Shown: positions 1-5,870 of the stretch, piece after piece | Position numbering within the stretch: the stretch's first letter is position 1 | How the letters are laid out: every line of letters begins with the position of its first letter | Source: an uncultured Prevotella sp. | Lineage (GTDB): Bacteria > Bacteroidota > Bacteroidia > Bacteroidales > Bacteroidaceae | Direction: 5' to 3' | Assembly (NCBI GenBank): GCA_900556795.1 | Contig: USQD01000081.1 | Coordinates: 1-7,945, forward strand | DNA length: 7,945 nucleotides | Made by a program: the position numbers and the translations under genes | The notes under the pieces: model-generated | The model's database searches: none | What the model saw: only the letters and a program-made list of their open reading frames with translations | Told to the model about the DNA's origin: nothing

Positions 1-686
1 AAAAAATAAAGAAACTGAAAAAGATACGATTGCATCGCGAAGGTACCGACCAGCTGGTGGGTGGAGCGATTGCATTAGTAGCCATTGCGGCGATATTATG
101 GGGGACTTTTGACACCAAAATTCCTTTCTGGATTTTCCTGGTTGTCTTCGGTGTAGTTTACTGCATCGTACTCAATTTCTATCGCTGCCCTATCCGCTAC
201 CTGAACGTAGAGGATACAGAGAAGCTCGTCGTAGCTCCTGCCGATGGCAAGATTGTGGTAATAGAAGAAGTAGATAATGCGCCATACTTTAATGACAAGC
301 GATTGATGATTTCCATCTTCATGAGCCTCTGGAACGTACATGCCAACTGGTTCCCGGTAGACGGAAAGGTGAAATTCGTAAAGCATGTGGATGGCAACTA
401 CCACAAGGCTTGGCTGCCTAAGGCAAGCGAGGAAAACGAGCATGCCGATGTCATGATCACTACCCCTGAGGGCGTAGATGTATTGTGCCGTCAGATTGCC
501 GGTGCCGTAGCGCGCCGCATCGTAACTTATGCAAAGGAAGGCGAAGAGTGCTATATCGACGAGCACCTTGGCTTTATCAAACTGGGTTCACGCGTGGATG
601 TTTACCTGCCTCTCGGAACAGAAGTATGTGTGAAGATGGGACAGTCTACCACAGGTGACCAAACCATCATTGCAAAATTGAAATAA
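1..686 (+). CDS. psd: Phosphatidylserine decarboxylase, 5' end outside window
   Basis: Pyruvoyl-dependent inner-membrane enzyme that converts phosphatidylserine to phosphatidylethanolamine. The frame is open from the first complete codon at base 3. Before the TTG at 30 it reads a basic stretch (KIKKLKKIR, then L for the TTG and HREGTDQL). This resembles the usual Bacteroidales N-terminus, so the real start lies upstream and the TTG is internal. Counting the TTG as residue 1, hydrophobic segments lie at about 11-25 and 32-50. The core follows: APADGK (69-74), VHANWFP (103-109), and the self-cleavage site LGS (185-187, Ser codon 588-590), where the serine becomes the pyruvoyl group. The short length fits the small PSD family common in Bacteroidetes. 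The stop lies 3 bp before pssA, whose product makes this enzyme's substrate, so the two are almost certainly cotranscribed. Confidence 0.95.
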   Translation, partial: KIKKLKKIRLHREGTDQLVGGAIALVAIAAILWGTFDTKIPFWIFLVVFGVVYCIVLNFYRCPIRYLNVEDTEKLVVAPADGKIVVIEEVDNAPYFNDKRLMISIFMSLWNVHANWFPVDGKVKFVKHVDGNYHKAWLPKASEENEHADVMITTPEGVDVLCRQIAGAVARRIVTYAKEGEECYIDEHLGFIKLGSRVDVYLPLGTEVCVKMGQSTTGDQTIIAKLK

Positions 687-689
687 AAA

Positions 690-1418
690 ATGAGCATGAA
701 GAAACATATCCCTAACACGATAACATGCTGCAACCTGATATCAGGCTGCATAGCTACATCGTTTGCCTTCGGTGGAAATCCAGAGATGGCTTTGTTGTGG
801 ATAATCATTGGAGCCACATTCGACTTCTTCGACGGTATGAGCGCACGCTTGCTGCACGTTTCATCACCTATCGGCAAGGAGCTGGATTCGCTGGCTGACG
901 ACGTAACCTTCGGCGTGGCACCAGCCACCATCGTATTCTCTCATCTCCAGGTGATGGAATACCCAGAGTTTCTGGAGCCGATGCGCCCATGGCTGCCTTA
1001 TGCAGCCTTCATCATCGCAGCCTTCTCGGCATTGCGACTGGCAAAGTTCAATCTTGATGAGCGCCAGACCACCTCATTCATCGGGGTTCCAACTCCAGCC
1101 AATGCCCTGTTCTGGGGCTCGCTGGTAGTATTCAATCCTGCCTGGCTCACAAACCTGAGCTGGTCAGTATTTCTGGTCCTGGCTCTCATCCTCATCACCA
1201 GCTACCTGCTGGTATGCGAGATGCCATTGTTTGCCCTGAAGTTCAAGCAGTGGTCGTTCAAGGGCAATGAGGTGAAATATGGTTTCGCAGGCTTTGCCGT
1301 GGCAATTCTTGCCCTCTCGGTAGCAGACGAGGGCGCAAGAGGATTTCTGCAGGGCTGGTGGATCATCATCCTGATGTATGTTCTCCTCTCTGCCATCCTA
1401 TTCATGAGAAAGAAATAA
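690..1418 (+). CDS. pssA: CDP-diacylglycerol--serine O-phosphatidyltransferase
   Basis: Integral membrane enzyme that joins CDP-diacylglycerol and serine to give phosphatidylserine and CMP, the step before Psd. The CDP-alcohol phosphatidyltransferase signature DG-x2-AR-x8-G-x3-D-x3-D is intact: D48 G49, A52 R53, G62, D66, D70. These aspartates bind the metal and the CDP substrate. About seven to eight hydrophobic segments follow one another through the 242 residues, and the protein ends in RKK on the likely cytoplasmic side. The start ATG at 690 lies 3 bp after the psd stop. A second ATG at 696 is possible (MKKHIPN), and no Shine-Dalgarno sequence separates them. The gene ends at a strong terminator, so it appears to be the last gene of the psd-pssA unit. 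Confidence 0.96.
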   Translation: MSMKKHIPNTITCCNLISGCIATSFAFGGNPEMALLWIIIGATFDFFDGMSARLLHVSSPIGKELDSLADDVTFGVAPATIVFSHLQVMEYPEFLEPMRPWLPYAAFIIAAFSALRLAKFNLDERQTTSFIGVPTPANALFWGSLVVFNPAWLTNLSWSVFLVLALILITSYLLVCEMPLFALKFKQWSFKGNEVKYGFAGFAVAILALSVADEGARGFLQGWWIIILMYVLLSAILFMRKK

Positions 1419-1438
1419 AGGATTTAATCAGATAAAAC

Positions 1439-1475
1439 AAAAGGCTTACTCCCCAGATTGGGAAGTAAGCCTTTT
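1439..1475. terminator. Bidirectional intrinsic terminator between pssA and pyrH
   Basis: Left arm AAAAGGCTTACT (1439-1450) pairs with AGTAAGCCTTTT (1464-1475). CCC (1451-1453) with GGG (1460-1462) extends the stem past a single bulged A at 1463 to a 6-nt loop. Ts follow the stem in both directions: TTTTATCGTTT on plus and TTTTGTTTTATC on minus. It sits between the convergent pssA and pyrH stop codons and can end both transcripts. Confidence 0.92.
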
Positions 1476-1497
1476 ATCGTTTGCAGGGGTAAGTAAA

Positions 1498-2208
1498 TTA
1501 ATTGTGTACAAGCGTACCAATCTCTTCACCATCCATCACCTTCTTCAAGTTACCTACTACATCCATATTGAATACGTAGATAGGAAGGTTGTTCTCCTTG
1601 CACATGGTAGTAGCTGTAAGGTCCATTACCTTCAAGCCCTTAGTATAAATCTCATCGTATGTAATATCACTGAACTTGGTTGCGGTAGGATCCTTCTCCG
1701 GATCTGCGGTATAGATACCATCCACACGGGTACCCTTCAACATGACATCAGCCTCAATCTCGATACCACGAAGAGAGGAACCGGTATCGGTAGTGAAGTA
1801 AGGACTGCCTGTACCGGCAGAGAAGATGCAGATATAGCCATCCTCCATAGCCTCGATAGCCTTCCACTTGGTATAAAACTCACCAATAGGTTCCATGCGA
1901 ATAGCTGTGAGCACCTTGTTCTTGACACCCAAAGCTCCGAGCGCACTACTCAAAGCAAGAGAGTTGATGACAGTAGCACACATACCCATCTGGTCGCCCT
2001 TCACACGGTCGAAACCCTTCTGGCTGCCACTCAATCCACGGAAGATATTGCCGCCACCGATAACGATGCCGATCTGCACACCCATCTCGTGAACTTCCTT
2101 GATCTGTTTAGCATAATCACTCAAGCGCTCTGGATCAATACCGAAGCTCTGCTTGCCCATCAAGCTCTCACCGCTCAACTTCAAAAGAATTCTTTTAAAC
2201 TTTGCCAT
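1498..2208 (-). CDS. pyrH: UMP kinase
   Basis: Cytosolic kinase that phosphorylates UMP to UDP with ATP, feeding UTP, CTP and dTTP synthesis. The bacterial enzyme belongs to the amino-acid-kinase fold and forms a hexamer. At 236 residues it has the family's usual length. Visible motifs are KLSGES (10-15) for phosphate binding, GGGN (51-54) with R57, GDQMGM (71-76) at the UMP site, GTGSPYFTTDT (132-142), EADVMLKGT (152-160) and VDGIYTADP (162-170), the last for nucleotide binding. The ATG at 2208 directly follows four degenerate 7-bp repeats and has no Shine-Dalgarno sequence. It lies 72 bp downstream of birA on the same strand. I see no TAnnTTTG promoter in that gap, so readthrough from birA is likely unless the leader element there is itself a promoter. 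The commonly linked frr gene is not beside it. Confidence 0.97.
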   Translation of the reverse strand: MAKFKRILLKLSGESLMGKQSFGIDPERLSDYAKQIKEVHEMGVQIGIVIGGGNIFRGLSGSQKGFDRVKGDQMGMCATVINSLALSSALGALGVKNKVLTAIRMEPIGEFYTKWKAIEAMEDGYICIFSAGTGSPYFTTDTGSSLRGIEIEADVMLKGTRVDGIYTADPEKDPTATKFSDITYDEIYTKGLKVMDLTATTMCKENNLPIYVFNMDVVGNLKKVMDGEEIGTLVHN

Positions 2209-2214
2209 GTTATA

Positions 2215-2242
2215 TTCTAATTGATAATGAATAATTTATAAT
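2215..2242 (-). repeat. Degenerate 7-bp tandem repeat in the pyrH leader
   Basis: On the minus strand four heptamers follow one another: ATTATAA, ATTATTC, ATTATCA, ATTAGAA (2242 down to 2215). A further six bases lead to the pyrH ATG. The consensus is ATTATNA. It is fully AT-rich, which would keep the mRNA near the start codon unstructured. Confidence 0.6.
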
Positions 2243-2269
2243 GTACGATATATAGGCTTGCGCCCTATT
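2237..2269 (-). promoter_or_regulatory. GGGCG-TATA-GTAC leader element before pyrH (copy A)
   Basis: On the minus strand AATAGGGCGCAAGCC runs into TATATATCGTAC and ATTATA. It shares CCTATATAT and GTACATTATA exactly with the birA leader. The 5' half can fold as a small hairpin, with GGC pairing GCC around a GCAA loop and flanking TA/TA pairs. No consensus TAnnTTTG box is present. Whether it acts as DNA (promoter, operator) or RNA (leader structure) cannot be told from the sequence. Confidence 0.45.
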
Positions 2270-2280
2270 CTATTCCTGGT

Positions 2281-3012
2281 TTATAATACGAATCTGATTT
2301 CGCCGAATGCATAAGAGCGGATAACTCCCTTCTTGTCGTGGAGGATAAGATGACCATCGTCCTCAACCTCTACGAAAGCACCCTCGAACTTACCATCCTT
2401 ATCCTCATACCAATGATAACCCTTGCGACGGTAGAGCGAAAGATGGTAGATGCCCGAAACATCCATATAGTCGGCACGGCGCAGGAGTTCGTAGTATCTG
2501 CAAATAGCCTCAATCACCTTCTGCAGCACCTCTTCCCTATCCACCTCATGCCCCAGAATCTGAGCCAGGGACACTGGATTGGGAGCATCGCTCTTGAATT
2601 CCATCTGATTGACATTGATGCCGATACCGAAAATGCAACGCTTGATGCCCTTGGAATCAATAGAAGTTTCTATTAGCGTACCGCTGATCTTCTTGTCGTT
2701 CCAATAAACATCGTTAGGCCACTTCAATGTAAATCCATCAGCATAGGTGTCCAAGGCTTCCTTGATGGCCAGTGCTCCTATCTCAGAAAGCAGAAACTGC
2801 TGGCGAACCGGCACCCACACAGGGCAAGTCAACATACTGAACAAGAGGTTCTTGCCCTCCTCGCTCTCCCAGGTATGCGTGCCCTGTCCCCTGCCTGCGG
2901 TCTGATAATCAGCCACGGCAATGGTGAGTGCAGCCTCATCGTATGAATCTAAATCCTTCAGGAAGCGATTGGTAGAATCTACATCCTTTAATCGTATTAT
3001 CTTCTTTTCCAT
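2281..3012 (-). CDS. birA: Biotin--[acetyl-CoA-carboxylase] ligase, single-function
   Basis: Activates biotin to biotinyl-5'-AMP and transfers it to the lysine of biotin carboxyl carrier domains, such as that of acetyl-CoA carboxylase. In 243 residues the catalytic core starts almost at once. TAGRGQGTHTW (38-48) is the biotinyl-AMP binding loop. KWPNDVY (97-103) and K108-ISGTLIE form the active site, with K108 matching the catalytic lysine of the E. coli enzyme by position. GIGINVNQ (129-136) is also conserved. A short beta-rich C-terminal domain follows (about 195-243). The N-terminal helix-turn-helix of E. coli BirA is absent, so this is a class I ligase and should not repress biotin genes. 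It lies between yraN and pyrH on the same strand with a 76-bp leader upstream. Confidence 0.95.
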   Translation of the reverse strand: MEKKIIRLKDVDSTNRFLKDLDSYDEAALTIAVADYQTAGRGQGTHTWESEEGKNLLFSMLTCPVWVPVRQQFLLSEIGALAIKEALDTYADGFTLKWPNDVYWNDKKISGTLIETSIDSKGIKRCIFGIGINVNQMEFKSDAPNPVSLAQILGHEVDREEVLQKVIEAICRYYELLRRADYMDVSGIYHLSLYRRKGYHWYEDKDGKFEGAFVEVEDDGHLILHDKKGVIRSYAFGEIRFVL

Positions 3013-3028
3013 TTTATCTTTTTCTTAA

Positions 3029-3077
3029 TATATATATATAATGTACAAGCCGTACTTATATATAGGTACGCCCCATT
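3029..3077 (-). promoter_or_regulatory. Leader element before birA (copy B) with palindrome and TA run
   Basis: The minus strand reads AATGGGGCGTACC, TATATATAAGTACG, GGCTTGTACATTATA and then six TA units (3029-3040). Bases 3051-3070 form a 20-bp palindrome with one mismatched pair, arms CGTAC/GTACG around a TATATA core. It shares CCTATATAT and GTACATTATA with the pyrH leader, and TATAAGTACG and GGGGCGTA with the lipoprotein leader. No TAnnTTTG box is seen in this gap. Confidence 0.5.
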
Positions 3078-3088
3078 ACATGACATGA

Positions 3089-3466
3089 CTACAGTATCAG
3101 CATCGGATTGAAGGCATCCTTGAGATGTTCAAGGTGCTCCACCTGATGACCTACACCTACGACAGATATGATATCGAAGCGCAGTTCCTTATCCACCTGA
3201 TGCTCCTTGACATAAGCATTGGCGGCTATTGCCAGATTGCGCATCTTTCTGCCATCAACGGCTTCCTCAGGCTGTTGGTATTCATCACCGGAACGGGTCT
3301 TCACCTCTACCACTGCCAAGGTCTTTCCATCTGGCGAAAGCGCAAGAATATCCAAGTCTCTCTTACCTATCTTCCAGTCGCGGTCGATGATAACATAGCC
3401 TTCGTCTTCAAGGTAAAGCGCAGCCTCGTCTTCTCCCCATTTGCCTAATTCATTATGCTCTGCCAT
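3089..3466 (-). CDS. YraN/UPF0102 family predicted nuclease-fold protein
   Basis: A 125-residue protein of the UPF0102 family, which has a restriction-endonuclease-like fold and no firmly established cellular role. Family features are GKWGEDEAALYLEDEGY (8-24), then RDLDILA (36-42), then VVEVKTRSG (52-60). These supply the D...ExK metal-site pattern (D39, E54, K56), with E12 in the N-terminal helix. Where many members read GEIDLI this one reads RDLDIL, replacing the first acidic residue Glu with Asp (D37), a conservative change. The length is normal. The ATG at 3466 follows AAAGGA about 9 bases upstream and a good Bacteroidetes promoter at 3510-3540, giving a leader of about 40 nt. It is probably the first gene of the yraN-birA-pyrH transcript. 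The family match is secure, but nuclease activity is only implied by the fold. Confidence 0.9.
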   Translation of the reverse strand: MAEHNELGKWGEDEAALYLEDEGYVIIDRDWKIGKRDLDILALSPDGKTLAVVEVKTRSGDEYQQPEEAVDGRKMRNLAIAANAYVKEHQVDKELRFDIISVVGVGHQVEHLEHLKDAFNPMLIL

Positions 3467-3509
3467 AGTCTATTTCCTTTATTTTGTATCAAAAGATACT
3501 TTTACCTTG

Positions 3510-3540
3510 CAAAAATAATAAAAATAGTTCACACTTCAAA
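3510..3540 (-). promoter_or_regulatory. yraN promoter (Bacteroidetes sigma type)
   Basis: The minus strand has TTTG (3537-3540), a 19-base spacer and TATTTTTG (3510-3517). This matches the Bacteroidetes primary-sigma consensus TTTG-N19-TAnnTTTG exactly. Predicted transcription starts near 3503-3506. A small hairpin (GTATC-TTTT-GATAC, 3486-3499) would lie in the leader. Confidence 0.75.
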
Positions 3541-3558
3541 CTTTTTTATGTAATTTTG
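3528..3558 (+). promoter_or_regulatory. tadA promoter (Bacteroidetes sigma type)
   Basis: TAATTTTG (3551-3558) matches the -7 consensus. The expected -33 site 19 bases upstream reads TTCA (3528-3531), only a partial match. The box ends 11 bases before the tadA ATG, so the leader should be under about 10 nt. It overlaps the divergent yraN promoter, so the two may compete. Confidence 0.65.
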
Positions 3559-3569
3559 CACTAAAAACA

Positions 3570-4016
3570 ATGGAAGATATCAAGAAAAAAGACGAAGCAT
3601 ACATGCGCCGTGCCTTGATTGAGGCACAAGCAGCATTTGATGAAGACGAAATACCGGTAGGTGCCATTATCGTATGCAAGGACCGGATCATATCCCGTGC
3701 CCACAATCTTACCGAGATGCTGACTGACGTCACAGCCCACGCTGAGATGCAAGCCATCACATCGGGTGCCAATATGCTGGGCGGAAAATATCTGAAGGAC
3801 TGCACGCTCTATGTCACCGTTGAACCTTGCGTCATGTGCGCAGGAGCTTTGGGATGGGCACAGATTAGCCGGGTGGTATACGGAGCCAGTGATGAGAAGA
3901 GGGGGTATACAAAATATGCGCCCGATGCACTGCATCCTAAGACTACAGTTACATCGGGCGTATTGGAAGACGAGTGCAGGGCACTCATGCAAGATTTCTT
4001 TGCCAGAAAGAGATAG
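3570..4016 (+). CDS. tadA: tRNA adenosine(34) deaminase
   Basis: Zinc enzyme of the cytidine-deaminase superfamily that converts A34 of tRNA-Arg(ACG) to inosine so that one tRNA reads CGU, CGC and CGA. The zinc and catalytic residues are present: H57-A-E59 within DVTAHAEM, and P86-C87-V-M-C90 within TVEPCVMC. N46 in the HNL context, EIPVGAIIV (27-35) and RVVYGASDEKRG (101-112) also match TadA. The 148 residues equal the usual length of TadA. Related guanine and nucleoside deaminases share the zinc motifs, but the DVTAHAE context and the PVGA region favour TadA. The start at 3570 is fixed by the promoter box ending 11 bases upstream. The last codons and the stop lie inside a hairpin (4005-4028). 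Confidence 0.92.
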   Translation: MEDIKKKDEAYMRRALIEAQAAFDEDEIPVGAIIVCKDRIISRAHNLTEMLTDVTAHAEMQAITSGANMLGGKYLKDCTLYVTVEPCVMCAGALGWAQISRVVYGASDEKRGYTKYAPDALHPKTTVTSGVLEDECRALMQDFFARKR

Positions 4017-4028
4017 AAATCTCTTTCT
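4005..4028 (+). terminator. Hairpin spanning the tadA stop codon, possible terminator
   Basis: A perfect 10-bp stem: AGAAAGAGAT (4005-4014), loop AGAA (4015-4018), ATCTCTTTCT (4019-4028). The stop codon TAG (4014-4016) bridges the stem and the loop. A T-run (4042-4046) comes only 13 bases later, so it is a weak intrinsic terminator at best. It could instead be an mRNA 3'-end stabiliser. The stem is AT-rich. Confidence 0.45.
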
Positions 4029-4091
4029 CTAACTCTTTCTGTTTTTATTACTTAATTTCAAATTCCGGATGATTACTTATTCTCCAATTGA

Positions 4092-4946
4092 TTACTTAAC
4101 CAAAACAACCAGATACTTGCTGGTGCTCCAGAAGAGCTGTGAGTTGGTGATGCGGAGTGTATACTGCTTGTTGGCATCACGAACCAGAGAATAGCTGCTT
4201 GATGGGTGGGTAGTAAGCAACTTAGCTGACTTAGAGTACAACTTAATCTCTGAGAGGTTGCGAATATCCACCTTGGTGAAGTAATTCTTGTTGAAGTTGC
4301 CAGTCATGACCTTACCGTTCTGAATGATACTCTGCTCCTTCAGCTCCTTCTTGGTACCGAATACATACCATGCGGTATGGATCTGCTTATCCTGAGCATT
4401 GATAGTCTCAGTCTTCTGATTGCTCTCAGCAGTAAGACGGTTGGTCTTGGTATTGAGGTTATTTACTGTCTCATCGAGTGCAGCAATATGAATATCCTTC
4501 TTGTCGAGTTCCTCACGCAGAGTCTGGAGCTGTGCATTCTTCTCCTCCAACTGCTTCTGCAAGCCCTCGATAGTCTTCTGCAGCTGAGCACCCTTCAAGG
4601 TACCGTTGGCAAGCTGCTTCTGGAGCTTGGCAATGAGTTCACGGTTCTGCTTCATACGATCAGCAATGAACTGGATGTCTTCCTTGAGCTTCTGCTTCTT
4701 GTTGACACCCTCGCCATCCTTAGCAAGACTTACGCGATGCTCAGCCTCACTAATCTGCTGGAAACCTTCCTCAATCTCATTCAAGGTACCCATCAAATCG
4801 TTAATTTCACTGTCTTTCTGGGCAATAATGCCATTAAGAGAATCTGCCTGAGCAGTGTTTTGAGCAGCAGAATCATTATTCTTGCCGTTGTTACAACCAG
4901 TCAAACAAAATGCTGCTACGCATGCTACTAATAAAAACTTTTTCAT
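4092..4946 (-). CDS. Coiled-coil lipoprotein, function unknown
   Basis: A 284-residue secreted lipoprotein. It has a signal peptide with lipobox LTGC (15-18), giving a lipidated Cys18, then a short Asn/Ser/Gln-rich linker (19-35). A long charged region follows (about 37-190), rich in Leu, Lys, Glu and Gln with heptad-like spacing (e.g. 104-160), and probably forms a coiled coil. A distinct C-terminal domain (about 191-284) starts TAWYVFGTKKELK and holds alternating polar and hydrophobic stretches, likely beta strands. It ends WSTSKYLVVLVK. No acidic run follows Cys18, so surface export by the known Bacteroidetes export signal is not obvious. From memory, similar Bacteroidales proteins are sometimes labelled Cbp1-type collagen-binding adhesins. 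I cannot confirm this, so no role is assigned. The gene has its own long leader and an unusually good Shine-Dalgarno sequence. Confidence 0.88.
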   Translation of the reverse strand: MKKFLLVACVAAFCLTGCNNGKNNDSAAQNTAQADSLNGIIAQKDSEINDLMGTLNEIEEGFQQISEAEHRVSLAKDGEGVNKKQKLKEDIQFIADRMKQNRELIAKLQKQLANGTLKGAQLQKTIEGLQKQLEEKNAQLQTLREELDKKDIHIAALDETVNNLNTKTNRLTAESNQKTETINAQDKQIHTAWYVFGTKKELKEQSIIQNGKVMTGNFNKNYFTKVDIRNLSEIKLYSKSAKLLTTHPSSSYSLVRDANKQYTLRITNSQLFWSTSKYLVVLVK

Positions 4947-4953
4947 AATCTTT

Positions 4954-4959
4954 CTCCTT
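4954..4959 (-). promoter_or_regulatory. Canonical Shine-Dalgarno site of the lipoprotein gene
   Basis: The minus strand reads AAGGAG, then 7 bases, then the ATG at 4946. This is textbook spacing and fixes the start. Such sites are uncommon in Bacteroidetes; no other start in this window has an equally clear one. Confidence 0.7.
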
Positions 4960-4975
4960 ATATGATTTAATAATT

Positions 4976-5020
4976 CGTACTTATACTACATAAAAGAAAG
5001 CGTGTATACGCCCCCTATTT
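4976..5020 (-). promoter_or_regulatory. Leader element before the lipoprotein gene (copy C)
   Basis: The minus strand has AATAGGGGGCGTATACACGC, a 15-base spacer and TAGTATAAGTACG. TATAAGTACG and GGGGCGTA are identical to parts of the birA leader, and AATAGGG to the pyrH leader. GCGT/ACGC can pair around ATAC. The remaining leader (5021-5093) has a near-consensus box TGTATTTG (5079-5086, one mismatch to TAnnTTTG) without a clear -33. If used, it would place the element in the 5' untranslated RNA. Confidence 0.45.
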
Positions 5021-5093
5021 ATAGTAATTACGCTGTCGCTTCTTTATTATTACGTGATAAACCCGTATTTATTACATTCAAATACAGATTTAT

Positions 5094-5831
5094 TTACTGA
5101 TTCATGTTTTTTCTACGTTCTTCGCGTTTTTTTTCCTTCAATTCTTCTTTTAATTGTTTAGGATCCTTACCTGCCAACACGATGACGAACTCACCTCTTG
5201 GCTCCACCTCCTCAAAATGGGCGATGACCTCTGCGAGGGTTCCTCTTACGCTTTCCTCGTGTATCTTGGAAATTTCCCGACAACAGCTCACCTGCCTGTC
5301 TTCACCGAAATTCTCAGCAAACTGCTGCAAGGTTTTCACCACACGATAAGGCGACTCATAGAATATCATAGTTCGCACTTCGTCCTTGAGAGATTCCAGA
5401 TAGGTTTGTCTGCCTTTTTTCTGAGGAATAAATCCCTCAAAGCAGAATCTATCACAAGGCAATCCCGACGACACGATGGCAGGAATGCATGCCGTAGGTC
5501 CCGGAAGGGTCTGCACGGTTATGCCCGCCTTTGCCGCCTCGCGAGCCAGATAGAAGCCCGGATCGCTGATGCCTGGTGTTCCAGCATCACTGATAAGAGC
5601 AATGGTTTCACCAGCCTTCAATCGTTCAACGATAGAAGCAGAAGTGCCATGCTCATTAAACTTATGATGCGCAACTAATCGATTTCGAATATCGAAATGT
5701 TTCAGCAGGACACTCGATGTTCGAGTGTCCTCCGCGAGCACCAAATCAGCTTCTTTCAAGACTCTGATGGCTCGCATTGTCATGTCCTCCATGTTACCAA
5801 CAGGAGTAGGTACGATATACAATATGCCCAT
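5094..5831 (-). CDS. rsmI: 16S rRNA (cytidine(1402)-2'-O)-methyltransferase
   Basis: SAM-dependent enzyme of the tetrapyrrole-methylase fold that 2'-O-methylates C1402 in the ribosomal P site of 16S rRNA. Motifs in order are PTPVGNMEDMTMRA (8-21), AEDTR (33-37), SDAGTPGISDPG (81-92), PGPTA (110-114) and FYESPYR (157-163). PRGEFVIVLAG lies near the end at 211-221. The 245 residues make it a compact member: it stops soon after the methylase fold with a very basic, coiled tail (KEELKEKKREERRKN, 227-241) in place of the longer C-terminal domain of the E. coli enzyme. The start at 5831 is fixed by a consensus promoter whose -7 box ends 8 bases upstream. It is divergent from tdk. The lipoprotein gene follows 147 bp downstream on the same strand. 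Confidence 0.95.
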   Translation of the reverse strand: MGILYIVPTPVGNMEDMTMRAIRVLKEADLVLAEDTRTSSVLLKHFDIRNRLVAHHKFNEHGTSASIVERLKAGETIALISDAGTPGISDPGFYLAREAAKAGITVQTLPGPTACIPAIVSSGLPCDRFCFEGFIPQKKGRQTYLESLKDEVRTMIFYESPYRVVKTLQQFAENFGEDRQVSCCREISKIHEESVRGTLAEVIAHFEEVEPRGEFVIVLAGKDPKQLKEELKEKKREERRKNMNQ

Positions 5832-5839
5832 ACAGGGTA

Positions 5840-5870
5840 CAAATGTAGTTAATTAATCTTTCTAAGCAAA
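5840..5870 (-). promoter_or_regulatory. rsmI promoter (Bacteroidetes sigma type)
   Basis: The minus strand has TTTG (5867-5870), exactly 19 bases, then TACATTTG (5840-5847), a full match to TTTG-N19-TAnnTTTG. Only TACCCTGT separates the box from the ATG at 5831. The predicted mRNA leader is therefore about 0-5 nt. Confidence 0.8.

Noticed and set aside
96..566. Minus-strand 156-codon open frame inside psd
   Set aside because: Opposite a gene with an intact Psd active site. No family features in the translation.
1504..2220. Plus-strand 238-codon open frame opposite pyrH
   Set aside because: Exact antisense shadow of a gene with all UMP kinase motifs. The translation has no recognisable domain and no promoter precedes it.
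3089..3466. YraN variant site (RDLDIL for GEIDLI) as a lost active site
   Set aside because: Glu to Asp is conservative, and the other metal-site residues (D39, E54, K56) are intact.
4377..4931. Plus-strand 184-codon, leucine-rich open frame opposite the lipoprotein gene
   Set aside because: Its leucine-rich composition is the complement of CAG/AAG-rich coiled-coil codons. It runs antisense to a frame with signal peptide, lipobox and Shine-Dalgarno.
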